The notes beneath the pieces are model-generated. The model saw only the letters and a list, made by a program, of their open reading frames with translations. It was not told the DNA's origin and made no database searches. From Ovis canadensis (lineage: Eukaryota > Chordata > Mammalia > Artiodactyla > Bovidae), in NCBI RefSeq assembly GCF_042477335.2, contig NC_091254.1:92345501-92409500 (forward strand): DNA of 64,000 bases, given 5' to 3'. Of the stretch, positions 47,870 to 60,637 are shown one piece after another. Each line of letters starts with the position of its first letter. Position 1 is the first letter of the stretch. Made by a program: the position numbers and the translations under genes.

Positions 47870-48086
47870 AGTGAAAGTGAAAGTGAAGTCGTTCAATCGT
47901 GTCTGACTCTTTGTGACCCCATGGACAGAGGAGCCTGGTAGGCTACAGTCCATGGGATTTTCCAGGCAAGAGTCCTGGAGTGGATTGCCATTTCCTTCTC
48001 CAGGGGATCTTCCCAACCCAGGGATCGAACCTGGGTCTCCTGCATTGTAGACAGATGCTTTACAGTCTGAGCCACCAGGGAAGTCC
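47870..48086 (-). mobile_element. Bov-tA SINE, inverted, with a micro-inversion
   Basis: Starts with (GTGAAA)n. Between CCATGGAC (47919-47926) and GTCCATGG (47948-47955), the 21-bp middle reads in the opposite sense to all other inverted copies in this window. 'ccatgaa' flanks the element. Confidence 0.9.
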
Positions 48087-48369
48087 AGAGCCATGAAGCT
48101 AATAAATAAAATTATCAACATATACCCCCATCACACAAATAGTTTTCTACATGTTTACTTATACAGGAAAATCTCATTGATTTGGATTCTGCTAATTATT
48201 AATAGAATTTGGAGTATTTTAGACTGAACTATTGATTACCTTTTTTCACAGGGAACACAAAATTATTAGGTGGATGTTTAAAATACATTAAATATTTTTC
48301 AAGTTCTCTCTACTGTCAGGAGAAGCTGTTAATGTCTAATATACAGGCTGTATACACATTTTTGTTACC

Positions 48370-48895
48370 CAGTGTGGTAGTCAATTTTGTGTGTCAACTT
48401 GCCTGGGCTGAGGAATGCCCAGACAGCTGGTAAAACACTATTTCTGAGTGCCTGTGAGGATGCTTCAGGAAGAGATTCACATTCGAATCAGCAGCCTGAA
48501 GATATAGAAGATATGCCCTCCCCAATTGGCTGGGCATCATCTAATCCACCGAGGGCTCAAATAGAACAAATAGATGGAAGAGCAAACTCCCCATCTTTTC
48601 TTGATCTGGGATGTCCATCTTCTTCACCCTCAGACATTAGAGCTCCTGATTCTTGGGTCTTTGGGCTCGGAGACCATCCACAACTCCCTGCACTGCACAA
48701 CTCCCTGACACCCCAGGACTTCTGCCTTGGGCTGAATCATACCACTTGCTTTTTTGGGTCTCCAGTTTTTATTTGGTAGATCAGGGGACTTTTCTCAGCC
48801 TCTATAACCATGCAAGCCAATTCCTATAAAACTCCTTTTATCTCTCTCTCTTTTTTGCATTTCTCTGCAGAACCCTGACTGATACACCTACCCAT
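48370..48895 (+). mobile_element. Ancient mammalian interspersed repeat
   Basis: 'tgtgtcaacttgcctgggct', 'gaagagattcacattcgaat', 'atccaccgagggctcaaata', 'gcaagccaattcctataaaa' and the end 'aaccctgactgatac' are a familiar mammalian repeat. I do not assert its family name. A 130-codon open frame across it (48387-48779) is not a gene. Confidence 0.65.
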
Positions 48896-49262
48896 CATCT
48901 TTAGTATCATGTCACCTTTGGTATCATCATCTGTCCTTATGACTAAAGCAAAGTTATGGCTTGGAGTAATAATCATGGATGCGGACTCTTCAACATCCAT
49001 TCTACCTCAAGGGTTTATGCTAAATCTAACATAGTAATCTCATTTCCAAGTAACTGAATAACGAGTGGGTATGAACTAATCCCTGTATAAGACAAAGACA
49101 TTTAACAACTTCAGGGAAAAGTTGCCTTGTTCCTAAGAAAGACACAGAAAGAACTGGCCTCTTACATCCTCTGGACATTGCTGGTCTAATTTGGAAACTC
49201 TTGGTGGTCATCTTTCTATTTACCTCAGGGTAAAACCAATACCAAGAAAGGCAGAGGGAGGG

Positions 49263-49457
49263 GCTCCCCTGGTGGGCCAGTGGTTAAGAATCCACCTTCC
49301 AGTGCAGGGGACATGGGTTCAATCCCTGGCTGGGGAACTAAGATCCCACATGCTGTGGGGCAAGTAAGCCCACATACCACAACTAGAGAAACCTGTGCAC
49401 CACAGTGAGAACTAAGACCCAACACACCCCAAAACAAATATTTATAAACAAATAAAT
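49263..49457 (+). mobile_element. CHR-type tRNA SINE
   Basis: The head 'tggtgggccagtggttaaga', then 'ggttcaatccctggctgggg', ends in an A-rich tail. Confidence 0.8.
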
Positions 49458-49671
49458 GCAAATAGAACAACCACATTACATGAATAAAGCCCCTTTACAC
49501 CTGACAACCCAAATAAATTAGACTGAAGTCAAGTAATCTTCAGGTTTGTACTCTACACAGCTACTAGTGATTCAGCTGAAACACAAAACTGTCACTTCTA
49601 CGCTCAACCACCTTCAGTGGTTCCTCACTACCTACAGAATAAGCTCCAAGCTTTTCACATGGCATACAGAG

Positions 49672-50121
49672 TTTGTATAGTCAAAGCTATGGTCTTTCTA
49701 GTAGTCATATACAAATGTAAGAGTTGGACCATAAAGAAGGCTGAGCACCAAAGAATTGAAGCTTATGAACTGTGGTGTTGGAGAAGACTCCTGAGAGTCA
49801 CTTGACAGCAAGGTGATAAAATCAGTCAATCCTAATGGAAATCAACCCTGAATATTCATTGGAAGAACTGATGCTGAAGCTTCAATACTTTGGCCACCTG
49901 ATGCAAAGAGCTGAGTCATTGGAAAAGACCCTGATGCTGGTAAAGACTGAGGGCAGGAGGAGAAGTGGAAGACAAGAGGATGAGATGGTTGGATGGCATC
50001 ACTGACTCAATGGACATGAGTCTGAGAAAACTCCAGGAGATCGTGAAGGACAGGGAAGCCTGGTGTGCTGTAGTCTATGGGGTTGCAGAGCTGGACGTGA
50101 CTGAGTGACTGAACAACAACA
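49672..50121 (+). mobile_element. BovB 3' fragment
   Basis: 'tatagtcaaagctatggtct' through 'gactgagtgactgaacaac'. A remnant of the end of the BovB reading frame ('Y-K-C-K-S-W-T-I-K-K-A-E') is still visible. Confidence 0.88.
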
Positions 50122-50460
50122 ATGAGAGAAAGTCCTTTATGATCTGACTCCTGCCTGTTTTTTCACATTCATCACCCACAACTCCCCGGCCCATCCTCAC
50201 CATTCCAGCAACCCTGAAATAATCATAATTTCGTGTACACACCCTGCAGTTTCTTATTTCCTTGCCTCTGTTCATAGCCTATAAGGCCTTCTTTATTCTC
50301 CCAACCAGTGTCTTTTTCTGACTAATTTCCACTTACCTTTTAAAGTTCAGCTCCAGTATAACCTTCTCCATGAAGACATTCTCAACACCCCCTAAGCTGG
50401 TGTAGGTGTCTCCTAAAATGTTCTCCTAGATTTCTGATTATCGTGTTACCATACTGCAAG
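50122..50460. other. No gene seen
   Basis: About 340 bp of intron sequence. It ends at the target-site duplication of the L1. Confidence 0.5.
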
Positions 50461-50476
50461 AAATCATCCTTTTATG

Positions 50477-53400
50477 CATAGAAATGAATGAAAATGAAAA
50501 CACAACAACCCAAAACCTATGGGACTCAGTAAAAGCAGTGCTAAGGGGAAGGTTCATAGCAATACAAGCTTACCTCAAGAAATAAGAAAAAAGTCAAATA
50601 AATAACCTAACTCTACACACTAGAAAAGGAAGAAATGAAGAACCCCAGGGTTAGTAGAAGGAAAGGAATCATAAAAATTAAGGCAGAAATAAATCCAAAA
50701 GAAACAAAAGAGACCATAGCAAAAATCAACAAAGCTAAAAGCTTTGTTTAAAAAAAAAAGCTGTTTATCTTCTTTGAGAAGATAGATAAAATAGACAAAC
50801 CATTAGCCAGACTCATCAAGAAACAAAGGGAGAAGAATCAAATCAACAAAATTAGAAATGAAAATGGAGAAATCACAACAGACAACACAGAAATACAAAG
50901 GATCATAAGAGACTACTATCAGCAACTACATGCCAATAAAATGGACAACTTAGAAGAAATGGACAAATTCTTAGAAAAGTAAAACTTTCCAAAACTGAAC
51001 CAGGAAGAAATACAAAATCTTAACAGATCCATCACAAGCACAGAAATCAAAACTGTAATCAGAAATCTTCCAGCAAACAAAAGCCCAGGACAAGATGGCT
51101 TCACAGCTGAATTCTACCAGAAATTTAGAGAAGAGCTAACACCTATCCTACTCAAACTCTTCCAGAAAATTGCAAAGGAAGGTAAACTGCCACACTCATT
51201 CTATGAGGCCACCATCACCCTAATTCCAAAATCAGACAAAGATGCCACAAAAAATTAAAACTACAGGTCAATATCACTGATGGCTGTAGATGCAAAAATC
51301 CTTAACAAAATCCTAGCAAACAGAATCCAACAACATATTAAAAAGATCATACATCATGACCAAGAGGGCTTTATCCCAGGGATGCAAGGATTCTTCAATA
51401 TCCACAAATCAATCAATGTAATACACCACATTAACAAATTAAAAGATAAAAACCATATGATTATCTCAACAGATACAGAGAAAGTCTTTGATAAAATTCA
51501 ACATCCATTTATGATAAAAATCCTCCAGAAAGCAGGGATAGAAGGAACACTTCAACATAATAAAAGCTATATATGACAAACCCACAGCTAACATTATCCT
51601 CAATGCTGAAAAATTGAAAGCTTTTCCTCTAAAGTCAGGAACAAGACAAGGGTGCCCACTCTCACCACTATCATTCAACATAGTTTTGGAAGTTTTAGCC
51701 ACAGCAATCAGAGAAGAAAAAAGGAATCCAGATTGGAAAAGAAGAAGTGAAACTCATTGTTTGCAGATGACATGATCCTCTACATAGAAAACCCTAAAGA
51801 CTCCACCAGAAAATTACTAGAGGCTAATCAATGAACACAGTGAAGTTGCAGGATATAAAATTAACACACAGAAATCCCTTGCATTCCTATACACTAACAA
51901 TGAGAAAACAGAGAAATTAAGGAAACAATTCCATTCACCATCACAACTAAAAGAATAAAATACTTAGGAATAAATCTACCTAAAGAAACAAAAGACCTAT
52001 ATATAGAAAACTATAAAACACTAATGAAAGAAAGATGACACAAATAGATGGAGAAATATACCATGTTCATGGATTGGAAGACTCAATATAGTGTAAATGA
52101 GTATACTATCCAAAGCAATCTGTAGATTCAGTGCAACCCCCTATCAAGCTACCAATGGTATTTTTCACAGAACTAGAACAAATAATTTCCCAATTTGTAT
52201 GGAAATACAAAAAACCTTGAATAGCCAAAGCAATCTTGAGAAAGAAGAATGGAACTGGAAGAATCAACTTGCTTGACTTCAGGCTCTACTACAAAGCTAC
52301 AGTCATCAAGAGAGTATGGTACCAGCACAAAGACAGAAATATAGATCAAAGGAACAAAACAGAAATCCCAGAGATAAATCCATGCACCTATGGATACCTT
52401 ATCTTTGACAAAGGAGGCAAGAATGTACAATGGAGAAAAGACAATCTGTTTAACAAGTGGCACTGGGAAAACTGGCCAACCACTTGTAAAAGAATGAAAC
52501 TAGAACACTTTCTAACACCATACACAAAAATAAACTCAAAATGAATTAAAGATCTAAATGTAAGACCAGAAACTATAAAATTCCTAGAGGAAAACATAGG
52601 CAAAACACCCTTCAACATAAATCACAGTAGGATCCTCTATGACCCACCTCCCAAATTAATGGAAATAAAGCAAAAATAAACAAATGGGACCTAATTAAAC
52701 TTAAAAGCTTCAGCACAACGAAGGAAACTATAAGTAAGGTGAAAAGACAGCCTTCAGAATGGGAGAAAATAATAGCTAGCAAACAAAGCAACTGACAAGA
52801 ATTAATCTCAAAAATATACAAGCAGCTCCTGCAGTTCAATTCCAGTAAAGTAAATGACCCAATCAAAAAATGGGCCAAAGAACTAAATAGACATTTCTCC
52901 AAAGAAGACATACAGATGTCTAACAAACACATGAAAAGATGATCAACATCACTCATTATCAGAGAAATGCAAATCAAGACCACAATGAGGTACCATCTCA
53001 TGCTGGTCAGAATGGCTGCTATCCAAAAGTCTATAAACGATAAATGCTGGAGAGGGTGTGGAGAAAAGGGAACCCTCTTACACTGTTGGTGGGAATGCAA
53101 ACTAGTACAGCCACTATGGAGAACAGTGTGGAGATTCCTTAAAAAACCAGAAATAGAACTGCCATATGACCCAGCAATCCCACTGCTGCGCCTACACACC
53201 AAGGAAACCAGAATTGAGAGAGACACATGTATCCCGATGTTCATCGCAGTACTGTTTATAATAGCCAGGACATGGAAGCAACTTAGATGTCCATCAGCAG
53301 ATGAATGGATAAGAAAGCTGTGGTACATATACACAATGGAATATTACTCAGCCATTAAAAAGAATACATTTGAATCAGTTCTAATGAGGTGGATGAAACT

Positions 53401-53835
53401 GGAGCCTATTATACAGATTGAAGTAAGTCAGAAAGAAAAACACCAATACAGTATACTAATGCATATATATGGAATTTAGAAAGATGGTAACAATGACCCT
53501 ATATGCAAGATAGCAAAAGATACACAGATGTATAGAACAGTCTTTTGGAGTCTATGGGAGAAGGCGAGGGTGGGATGATTTGAGAGAATAGTATTGAAAC
53601 ATGTATATTATCATATGTGAAACAGATCGCCAGTCCAGGTTCGATGCATGAGACAGGGTGCTCAGGGCTGGTGCACTGGGATGACCCTGAGGGATGGGAT
53701 GGGGAGGGAGATGGGAGAGGGGTTCAGGATGGGGAACAGATGTACACTCATGGCTGATTCATGTCAATGTATGGCGAAAACCACTACAATATTGTAAAGT
53801 AATTAGCCTCCAATTAAAATAAATAAAAACAAACA
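50477..53835 (+). mobile_element. 5'-truncated L1 with target-site duplication
   Basis: About 3.36 kb covering most of ORF2 (reverse-transcriptase region onward) and the 3' UTR, in plus orientation, opposite to CCDC168. AAATCATCCTTT(T)ATG flanks it at 50461-50476 and 53836-53850. ORF2 is broken by several stops and frameshifts; the longest piece is 52967-53479 near the C-terminus. It ends in an A-rich tail (aataaaaacaaac). Not active. Confidence 0.9.
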
Positions 53836-53909
53836 AAATCATCCTTTATGAATATGTCTCCTCCCCAAGAATATAAACTTCTTGAGAAGAGATACTATCT
53901 TATTATTTG

Positions 53910-54172
53910 TGCATGCATGCTCAGTCACTCAGTCGTGACCAACTCTCTGTGACCCCACGGACAAATGAGGAAAATAAAGCTTAAAGGTTAAGTGGCTTGT
54001 TTACCTACCATGACCTCTCTCTTCAATGCAAATGAAGAAGTAATAATCACCAGTTCTGATAATTCAGTTGAAAAATATTTATTTAGCATCTATCATAGCC
54101 TGCCAGACTCCTCTGTCCATGGGGTTTTCCCAGCAAGAATACTGGAGTGGCTGGTCACTACCTCCTCCAGGG
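53910..54172 (-). mobile_element. Bov-tA SINE split by an inverted duplicate
   Basis: SINE pieces at 53910-53962 and 54096-54172 are flanked as one unit by a perfect 11-bp direct repeat CTTATTATTTG (53899-53909, 54173-54183). The 133 bp between them are not SINE sequence. Confidence 0.88.
53961..54095 (-). repeat. Inverted duplicate, copy inside the SINE
   Basis: The reverse complement aligns end to end with 54403-54538, about 87% by eye and about 95% over the last 41 bp. Shared blocks include 'tgaattatcagaact', 'attattacttctt' and 'taagctttattttcctcatt'. Confidence 0.82.
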
Positions 54173-54402
54173 CTTATTATTTGAATACCAGTGTAAAATA
54201 CAAGGTCCATTGTATAGGGATATCTAATGGTTACTGAATGGATTTTGATGAAAACAATTAAGATGTTGATAGCAACAAGAGTAGCAATGTCAGTATTGAA
54301 TCTCTAGCACTCATGTATCCTCAGGATGCAGGATGAATTCTGATTGTATAAACTCCTTTCATGGCACTCTTGAAGAACCTAGCTCAGGGTCTGCTGGGTT
54401 CA

Positions 54403-54538
54403 TAGTAGGTGCTAAATGAATACTTTTTCAGTTGAATTATCAGAACTTGTCATTATTACTTCTTTGTATTGGAGAGAGAGGTTGGGGTAGAGAAAGAAGC
54501 AAGCCACTTAACCTCTAAGCTTTATTTTCCTCATTTGT
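54403..54538 (+). repeat. Inverted duplicate, partner copy
   Basis: Partner of 53961-54095, about 310 bp to the right. It partly resembles MIR (cacttaacctctaagc...cctcatttgtaaa), but the shared sequence extends well beyond any MIR similarity. Confidence 0.75.
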
Positions 54539-54544
54539 AAAAAC

Positions 54545-54900
54545 AGGAGTGATGCTCTGTGGCGACCTAAACGGGAAGGAAATCCAAAGGAGAGGGGACA
54601 TATGTATGTGTGTGATTCACTGATTCACTCTGCTGTACAGCAGAAACTGACACAACATTATAAAGCAACTATGTGCGTGCTCGGTCGCTTCAGTCACGAC
54701 TAACTCTTTGCAACCCTGGACTGTAACCCGCCAGGTTCCTCTTTCCATGGAATTCTCCAGGTAAGAACACTGGAGTGGGTAGCCATTTCCTTCTCCAGAT
54801 TCCCAACCCAGGGATCAAACCTGGGTCTCCTGCATTACAGGTGGATGCATTACCATCTGAGCCACCAGGGAAGCCCCAATATATACATTATATACATACA
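54545..54900 (+). mobile_element. L1 3' tail interrupted by a SINE
   Basis: An L1 3' UTR end ('ctctgctgtacagcagaaac', 'ttataaagcaactat') broken at 54676 by the inverted SINE. Confidence 0.7.
54676..54878 (-). mobile_element. Bov-tA SINE, inverted, nested in the L1 tail
   Basis: Inserted immediately after 'aagcaactat'. Lacks about 12 bp of the usual 'caggggatctt' segment. Confidence 0.88.
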
Positions 54901-55035
54901 TGTATTCGTACATACTCTGAAACAAATTAAAAAAAAACCAGTAATGATACTACCTACATGGAAGGATAATTTAAACAATATATAAAAGCCATTAATACAG
55001 TTTAGAATAGAGCAATGATTTAAAAATCAAAGTTA

Positions 55036-55988
55036 AAAAACAGAACTACCATATGACCCACCAATCCCACTCCTGGGCATATACCCAGAGAATACCATAA
55101 TTCAAAAAGACACATGAACCCCAGTGTTCACTGCAGCACTGTGTACAATAGCCATAACATGGAAGCAATCTAAATGTCCATCAGCACAGGAATGGCTAAA
55201 GAAGATGTGGTACATGTATACAATGGAATATTACTCGACCATTAAAAGGAATGAAATTGTGACATTTGCAGAGATGTAGCAGCAGCAGCAGCAGCAGATG
55301 GACCTAGTGGAGAAGGCAGTGGCACCCCACTCCAGTACTCTTGCCTGGAAAATCCCATGGATGGAGGAGCCTGGTGGGCTGCAGTCCATGGGGTCGCACA
55401 GAGTCGGACACAACTGAGCGACTTCACTTTCACTTTTCACTTTCATGCATTGGAGAAGGAAATGGCAACCCACTCCAGTGTTCTTGCCTGGAGGATCCCA
55501 GGGACGGGGGAGCCTCGTGGGCTGCCATTGATGGGGTCGCACAGAGTCAGACACGACTTAAGTGACTTAGCAGTAGCAGCAGATGGACCTAGAGACTGCC
55601 ATACAGAGTGAAGTTAGAAAGAGAAAAACAAATACTGAGTATATCACTTATATGTGGAATCTAGAAAAATGATACAGATGAACTTATTCACAAAGTAGAG
55701 ATACAGATGTAGAGAACAAATGTATGGATACCAAGGGGGAAAGAAGGGGTGGGATGAACTGGGAGATTGGGACTGACCTATATACACTGCTATGTATAAA
55801 ATAGATAACTAAAGAGAACCTAGTGTAGAGCACAGGGAACTCTACTCAGTGCTAGGTGGTGACCTAAAGGGGAAAGAAATCCAAGAGGGTGTTTATATAT
55901 ATATAAAACTCATTCACTTTGCCGTACAGTAGAAACTAACATAACTTTGTAAAGCAACTATACTCCAATAAAAATCAGTTTAAAAAAC
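55036..55988 (+). mobile_element. L1 3' end with target-site duplication
   Basis: AAAAATCAAAGTTA flanks the insertion at 55022-55035 and 55989-56002. It covers the end of ORF2 and the 3' UTR, to 'ctccaataaaaatcag', and is interrupted by a Bov-A2. Confidence 0.88.
55308..55574 (+). mobile_element. Bov-A2 dimeric SINE nested in L1
   Basis: Two tandem monomers (starting 'tggagaaggcagtggcacc' and 'tggagaaggaaatggcaacc') are joined by 'ttcactttcatgca' and end in (AGY)n. 18-bp direct repeats ending GATGGACCTAG lie at 55290-55307 and 55575-55592. Confidence 0.9.
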
Positions 55989-56131
55989 AAAAATCAAAGT
56001 TAGACTGAATTATGATGTTGAACTGCTGTTATACTCTATACAAATGGGAAAACTTTTTTCTGTAGTTCAGATGTAATTTTGAATAGAAAAAAACCAATCC
56101 GTTTCATCTAATTTCAAAATATATCATTTAC

Positions 56132-56165
56132 CTTGCTTCTGAGGATGAAAGAGCTGACCAATTAT
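56132..56165 (-). CDS. CCDC168: CCDC168 coding exon 3 (34 nt)
   Basis: A 34-nt exon bounded on the minus strand by a pyrimidine-rich acceptor (TTTCTCTCTAG) and a GTAAAT donor. It enters with 2 nt completing a GAT codon begun in exon 2 and leaves with AG, completed to AGA by the first base of the giant exon. The ten full codons between read N-W-S-A-L-S-S-S-E-A. Intron 3 downstream of it is 9.6 kb (46485-56131) and carries most of the local transposon load. It was found by splice signals and phase matching and is too short to be recognised by length alone. Confidence 0.8.
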
Positions 56166-56254
56166 CTAGAGAGAAATAGGAATTAAAAAAAAGTCAGAGT
56201 ATCAATGGGAGAAGTTCAGACTGAACAAGTTTTATATTAAAATATGAAATTGTA

Positions 56255-56275
56255 TTGAACTGAACTGAACTAATA
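56255..56275. mobile_element. Retroposon tail-only insertion in intron 2
   Basis: About 21 bp consisting of (TGAAC)3 plus a few bases, flanked by AAATTGTA on both sides (56247-56254, 56276-56283). It looks like an insertion of only the terminal pentamers of a BovB-type element, in the 128-nt intron between exons 2 and 3. Confidence 0.6.
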
Positions 56276-56293
56276 AAATTGTAGGATACTTAC

Positions 56294-56333
56294 CAAATTT
56301 CATGCTTGTCAGGCGACTCCCATTGTCTTCTTT
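56294..56333 (-). CDS. CCDC168: CCDC168 coding exon 2 (40 nt)
   Basis: A 40-nt exon with acceptor CCTTGACAG and a strong donor GTAAGTATC on the minus strand. It starts in phase 0 (after the AAG that ends exon 1), encodes K-E-D-N-G-S-R-L-T-S-M-K-F and leaves one G, which joins AT of exon 3 to give Asp. The introns on either side are very short: 170 nt (56334-56503) and 128 nt (56166-56293). Both contain remnants of ruminant retroposon tails. Confidence 0.8.
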
Positions 56334-56355
56334 CTGTCAAGGGAGACAATAAAAT

Positions 56356-56402
56356 GTTCAGTTCAGTTCAGTTGCTCAGTCGTGTCTGACTCTTTGCGAC
56401 CC
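56356..56402 (-). mobile_element. 47-bp BovB/SINE terminus in intron 1
   Basis: (GTTCA)3 then 'gttgctcagtcgtgtctgac' and 'tctttgcgaccc': only the last 47 bp of an inverted element. It makes up more than a quarter of the 170-nt intron 1. Confidence 0.85.
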
Positions 56403-56446
56403 GTTAGAGTAATCCAAATACCAAAGTTACACAATTTTATAAGTTA

Positions 56447-58369
<1,923 letters not shown>

Positions 58370-59630
58370 GTTGTTCAGTTCAGTTCAGTTCAGTTGCTCA
58401 GTCATGTCTGACTATTTGTGACCCCATAAACCGTAGCATGCCAGGCATCCCTGTCCATCACCAACTCCCGGAGTCCACCCAAACCCATGTCTATTGAGTC
58501 GGTGATGCCATCCAACCATCTCATCCTCTGTCATCCCTCTCTCCTCCTGCCTTCAATCTTTCCCAGCATCAGGGTCTTTTCCAATGAGTCGGTTCTTTGC
58601 ATCAGGTGGCTGAAGTATTGGAGTTTGTTTCAGCATCAGTCCTTCCAATGAATATTCAGGACTGATTTCCTTTATGATTGACTGGTTGGATATCCTGGGA
58701 GTCCAAGGGACTCTCAAGAGTCTTCTCCAACACCACAGTTCAAAAGCATCAATTCGTCAGCACTCAGCTTTCTTTATAGTCCAATTCTCACATCCATACA
58801 TGACTACTGGAGAAACCATAGCTTTGACTAGACAGACTTTGTTGGCAAAGTAATGTCTCTACTTTTTAATACGCTATCTATGTTGATCACAGCTTTTCTT
58901 CCAAGGAGAAAGTGTCTTTTAATTTCATGGCTGCAGTCCCCATCTGCAGTGATTTTGTAGCCCCCAAAATAAAGTGTGTCACTGTTTCCATTGTTTCCCC
59001 ATCTATTTGCCATGAAGTGATTGGACCAGATGTCATGATCTTAGTTTTTTGAATGTTGAGTTTTAAGCCAACTTTTTTCCTCTCCTCTTTGACTTTCAGC
59101 AAGAGCTGCTTTAGTTCTTCTTTGCTTTCTGCTGTAAGGGAGGTGTCATCTGCATATTGGAGGTTATTGATATTTCTCCCGGCAATCTTGATTCCAGCTT
59201 GTGCTTCATTCAGCCCAGCATTTTGCATGATGTACTCTGCATATAAGCTAAATAAGCAGGGTGACAATATACAGCCTTGACATACTCCTTTCCCCATTTG
59301 GAACCAGTCTGTTGTTCCATGTCCAGTTTTAACTGTTGCTTCTTGCCCTGAATACAGACTTTTCAGGAGGCAGGTCAGGTGATCTGGTATTACCATCTCT
59401 TTAAGATTTTCCCCGTTTGTTGTGATCCACACAAAGGCTTTGGTGTAGTCAATAAAGCAGATGTTTTTCTGGAACTCTGCTCTTTTGATGATCCAATGGA
59501 TGTTTGCAATTTGATCTCTGGTTCCTCGGCCTTTTCTAAATTCAGTTTGAGCATCTGGAAGTTCATGGTTCATGTACCGTTGAAGCCTTGCTTGGAGAAT
59601 TTTGAGCATTACTTCTTGAGTGAAGATATG
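58370..59630 (-). mobile_element. BovB LINE 3' fragment with reverse-transcriptase remnant
   Basis: An inverted BovB piece of about 1.26 kb starting with (GTTCA)4 at the terminus. A broken reading frame at 58887-59630 keeps a Y-A-D-D-T-S catalytic-site motif and a G-V-C-Q-G-C-I-L-S-P motif. It is 5'-truncated and decayed (for example, the region before the G-E-N-L motif has lost its usual residues), so it is not functional. Confidence 0.9.
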
Positions 59631-60429
59631 TGGCTTCCAAGGAGATACTTGGTTGGGGTAATTCAAGAAAAGCTATGAAGTGGTAAAGAGAACTTAAGGG
59701 CCTTAAAGGATGAGGATTGGTAGCAGACAAAGACTAACAAAAAAGTTTCAGGAAGAAAAGGCAGAAAGACTTTGTTCCAAAACTTTGTGCAGTGAATTTA
59801 GCTGGAGTACTATGTATAGGTTCAGAGTATGGGGGAAAGAAAATAAGGTTAAAATGTTGGTAGAGCCTATTGTGGAGGGCCTTGAACTAAGGTCTTTAAC
59901 CTTAACAATCACCTTTGGAGATCCACCAACAGTTTCTGGGTTAAAGGTGTTAAATGGTTTACTGGTACAAGGAGACAATAGTAAAATGAATTAGGCTACT
60001 GTAACTATACAGATGTGAATTGATAAGGGCCTGGCTTGTAAACCACGCAGTGTTAACAAAATGTGGGTAGAATCAGACGTTGATACTGAAAATATAGGAT
60101 TTAACTAAAAGGAAAGCAAATGGATTCAGGGGTGGTGTAGAAAAGCTAATGTGAAGGAGAAAGGACTTAAATCTCAAAGCTGGTTTGTCAAGGACAAGGT
60201 TCTCAACCTAGGAATTACTAACATTTTGGACCAGGAACTTCTTTGTAGTGGTTGGTTGTCCTGTGCCCTGCAGGATGTTAGTAGAATCCCTTTCTTGTGA
60301 GGTGCCAGGACCACTCCACCCATCATGAAAACCAAAAATGCAGTTATGTGGTCCCCACCCATGGTACACAGTTCTCCAATGACAAGCTGTTTCATCAATC
60401 TGGAGTAGTTTCTTACGGGTAACTCAGGG
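59631..60429. other. Intergenic, no gene seen
   Basis: Old repeat-like sequence without exon candidates. Short frames at 59710-59994 have no recognisable content. Confidence 0.45.
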
Positions 60430-60637
60430 CTAGCTGAGTTGTGCTGTCGTGTCTGACTCATTGCGACCCTGTGAACCGTAGTCCACCAGGCTCCTCTGTC
60501 CATGGGATTCTCCAGGCAAGAATACTGGAGTGGGTTGCCATTTCCTTCTCCAGGAGATCTTCCCAACCCAGGGATTGAACATGCATATCCTACATTGGCA
60601 GGTGAATTCTTTACTGCTGAGCCACCTGGGAAGCCCA
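60430..60637 (-). mobile_element. Bov-tA SINE, inverted
   Basis: Complete to 'gctgagccacctgggaagccc'. AACTCAGG/AACTCAAG flank it as a probable target-site duplication. Confidence 0.9.

Noticed and set aside
48387-48779. 130-codon frame in intron 3
   Set aside because: It is contained in an ancient interspersed repeat and has no splice or start context.
52967-53479. 170-codon frame as a gene
   Set aside because: It is the C-terminal part of L1 ORF2 within a truncated L1 with target-site duplications.
58887-59666. 259-codon frame as a cellular gene
   Set aside because: It has BovB reverse-transcriptase motifs (Y-A-D-D) and is flanked by BovB non-coding sequence with the terminal pentamers. 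It is a decayed LINE.
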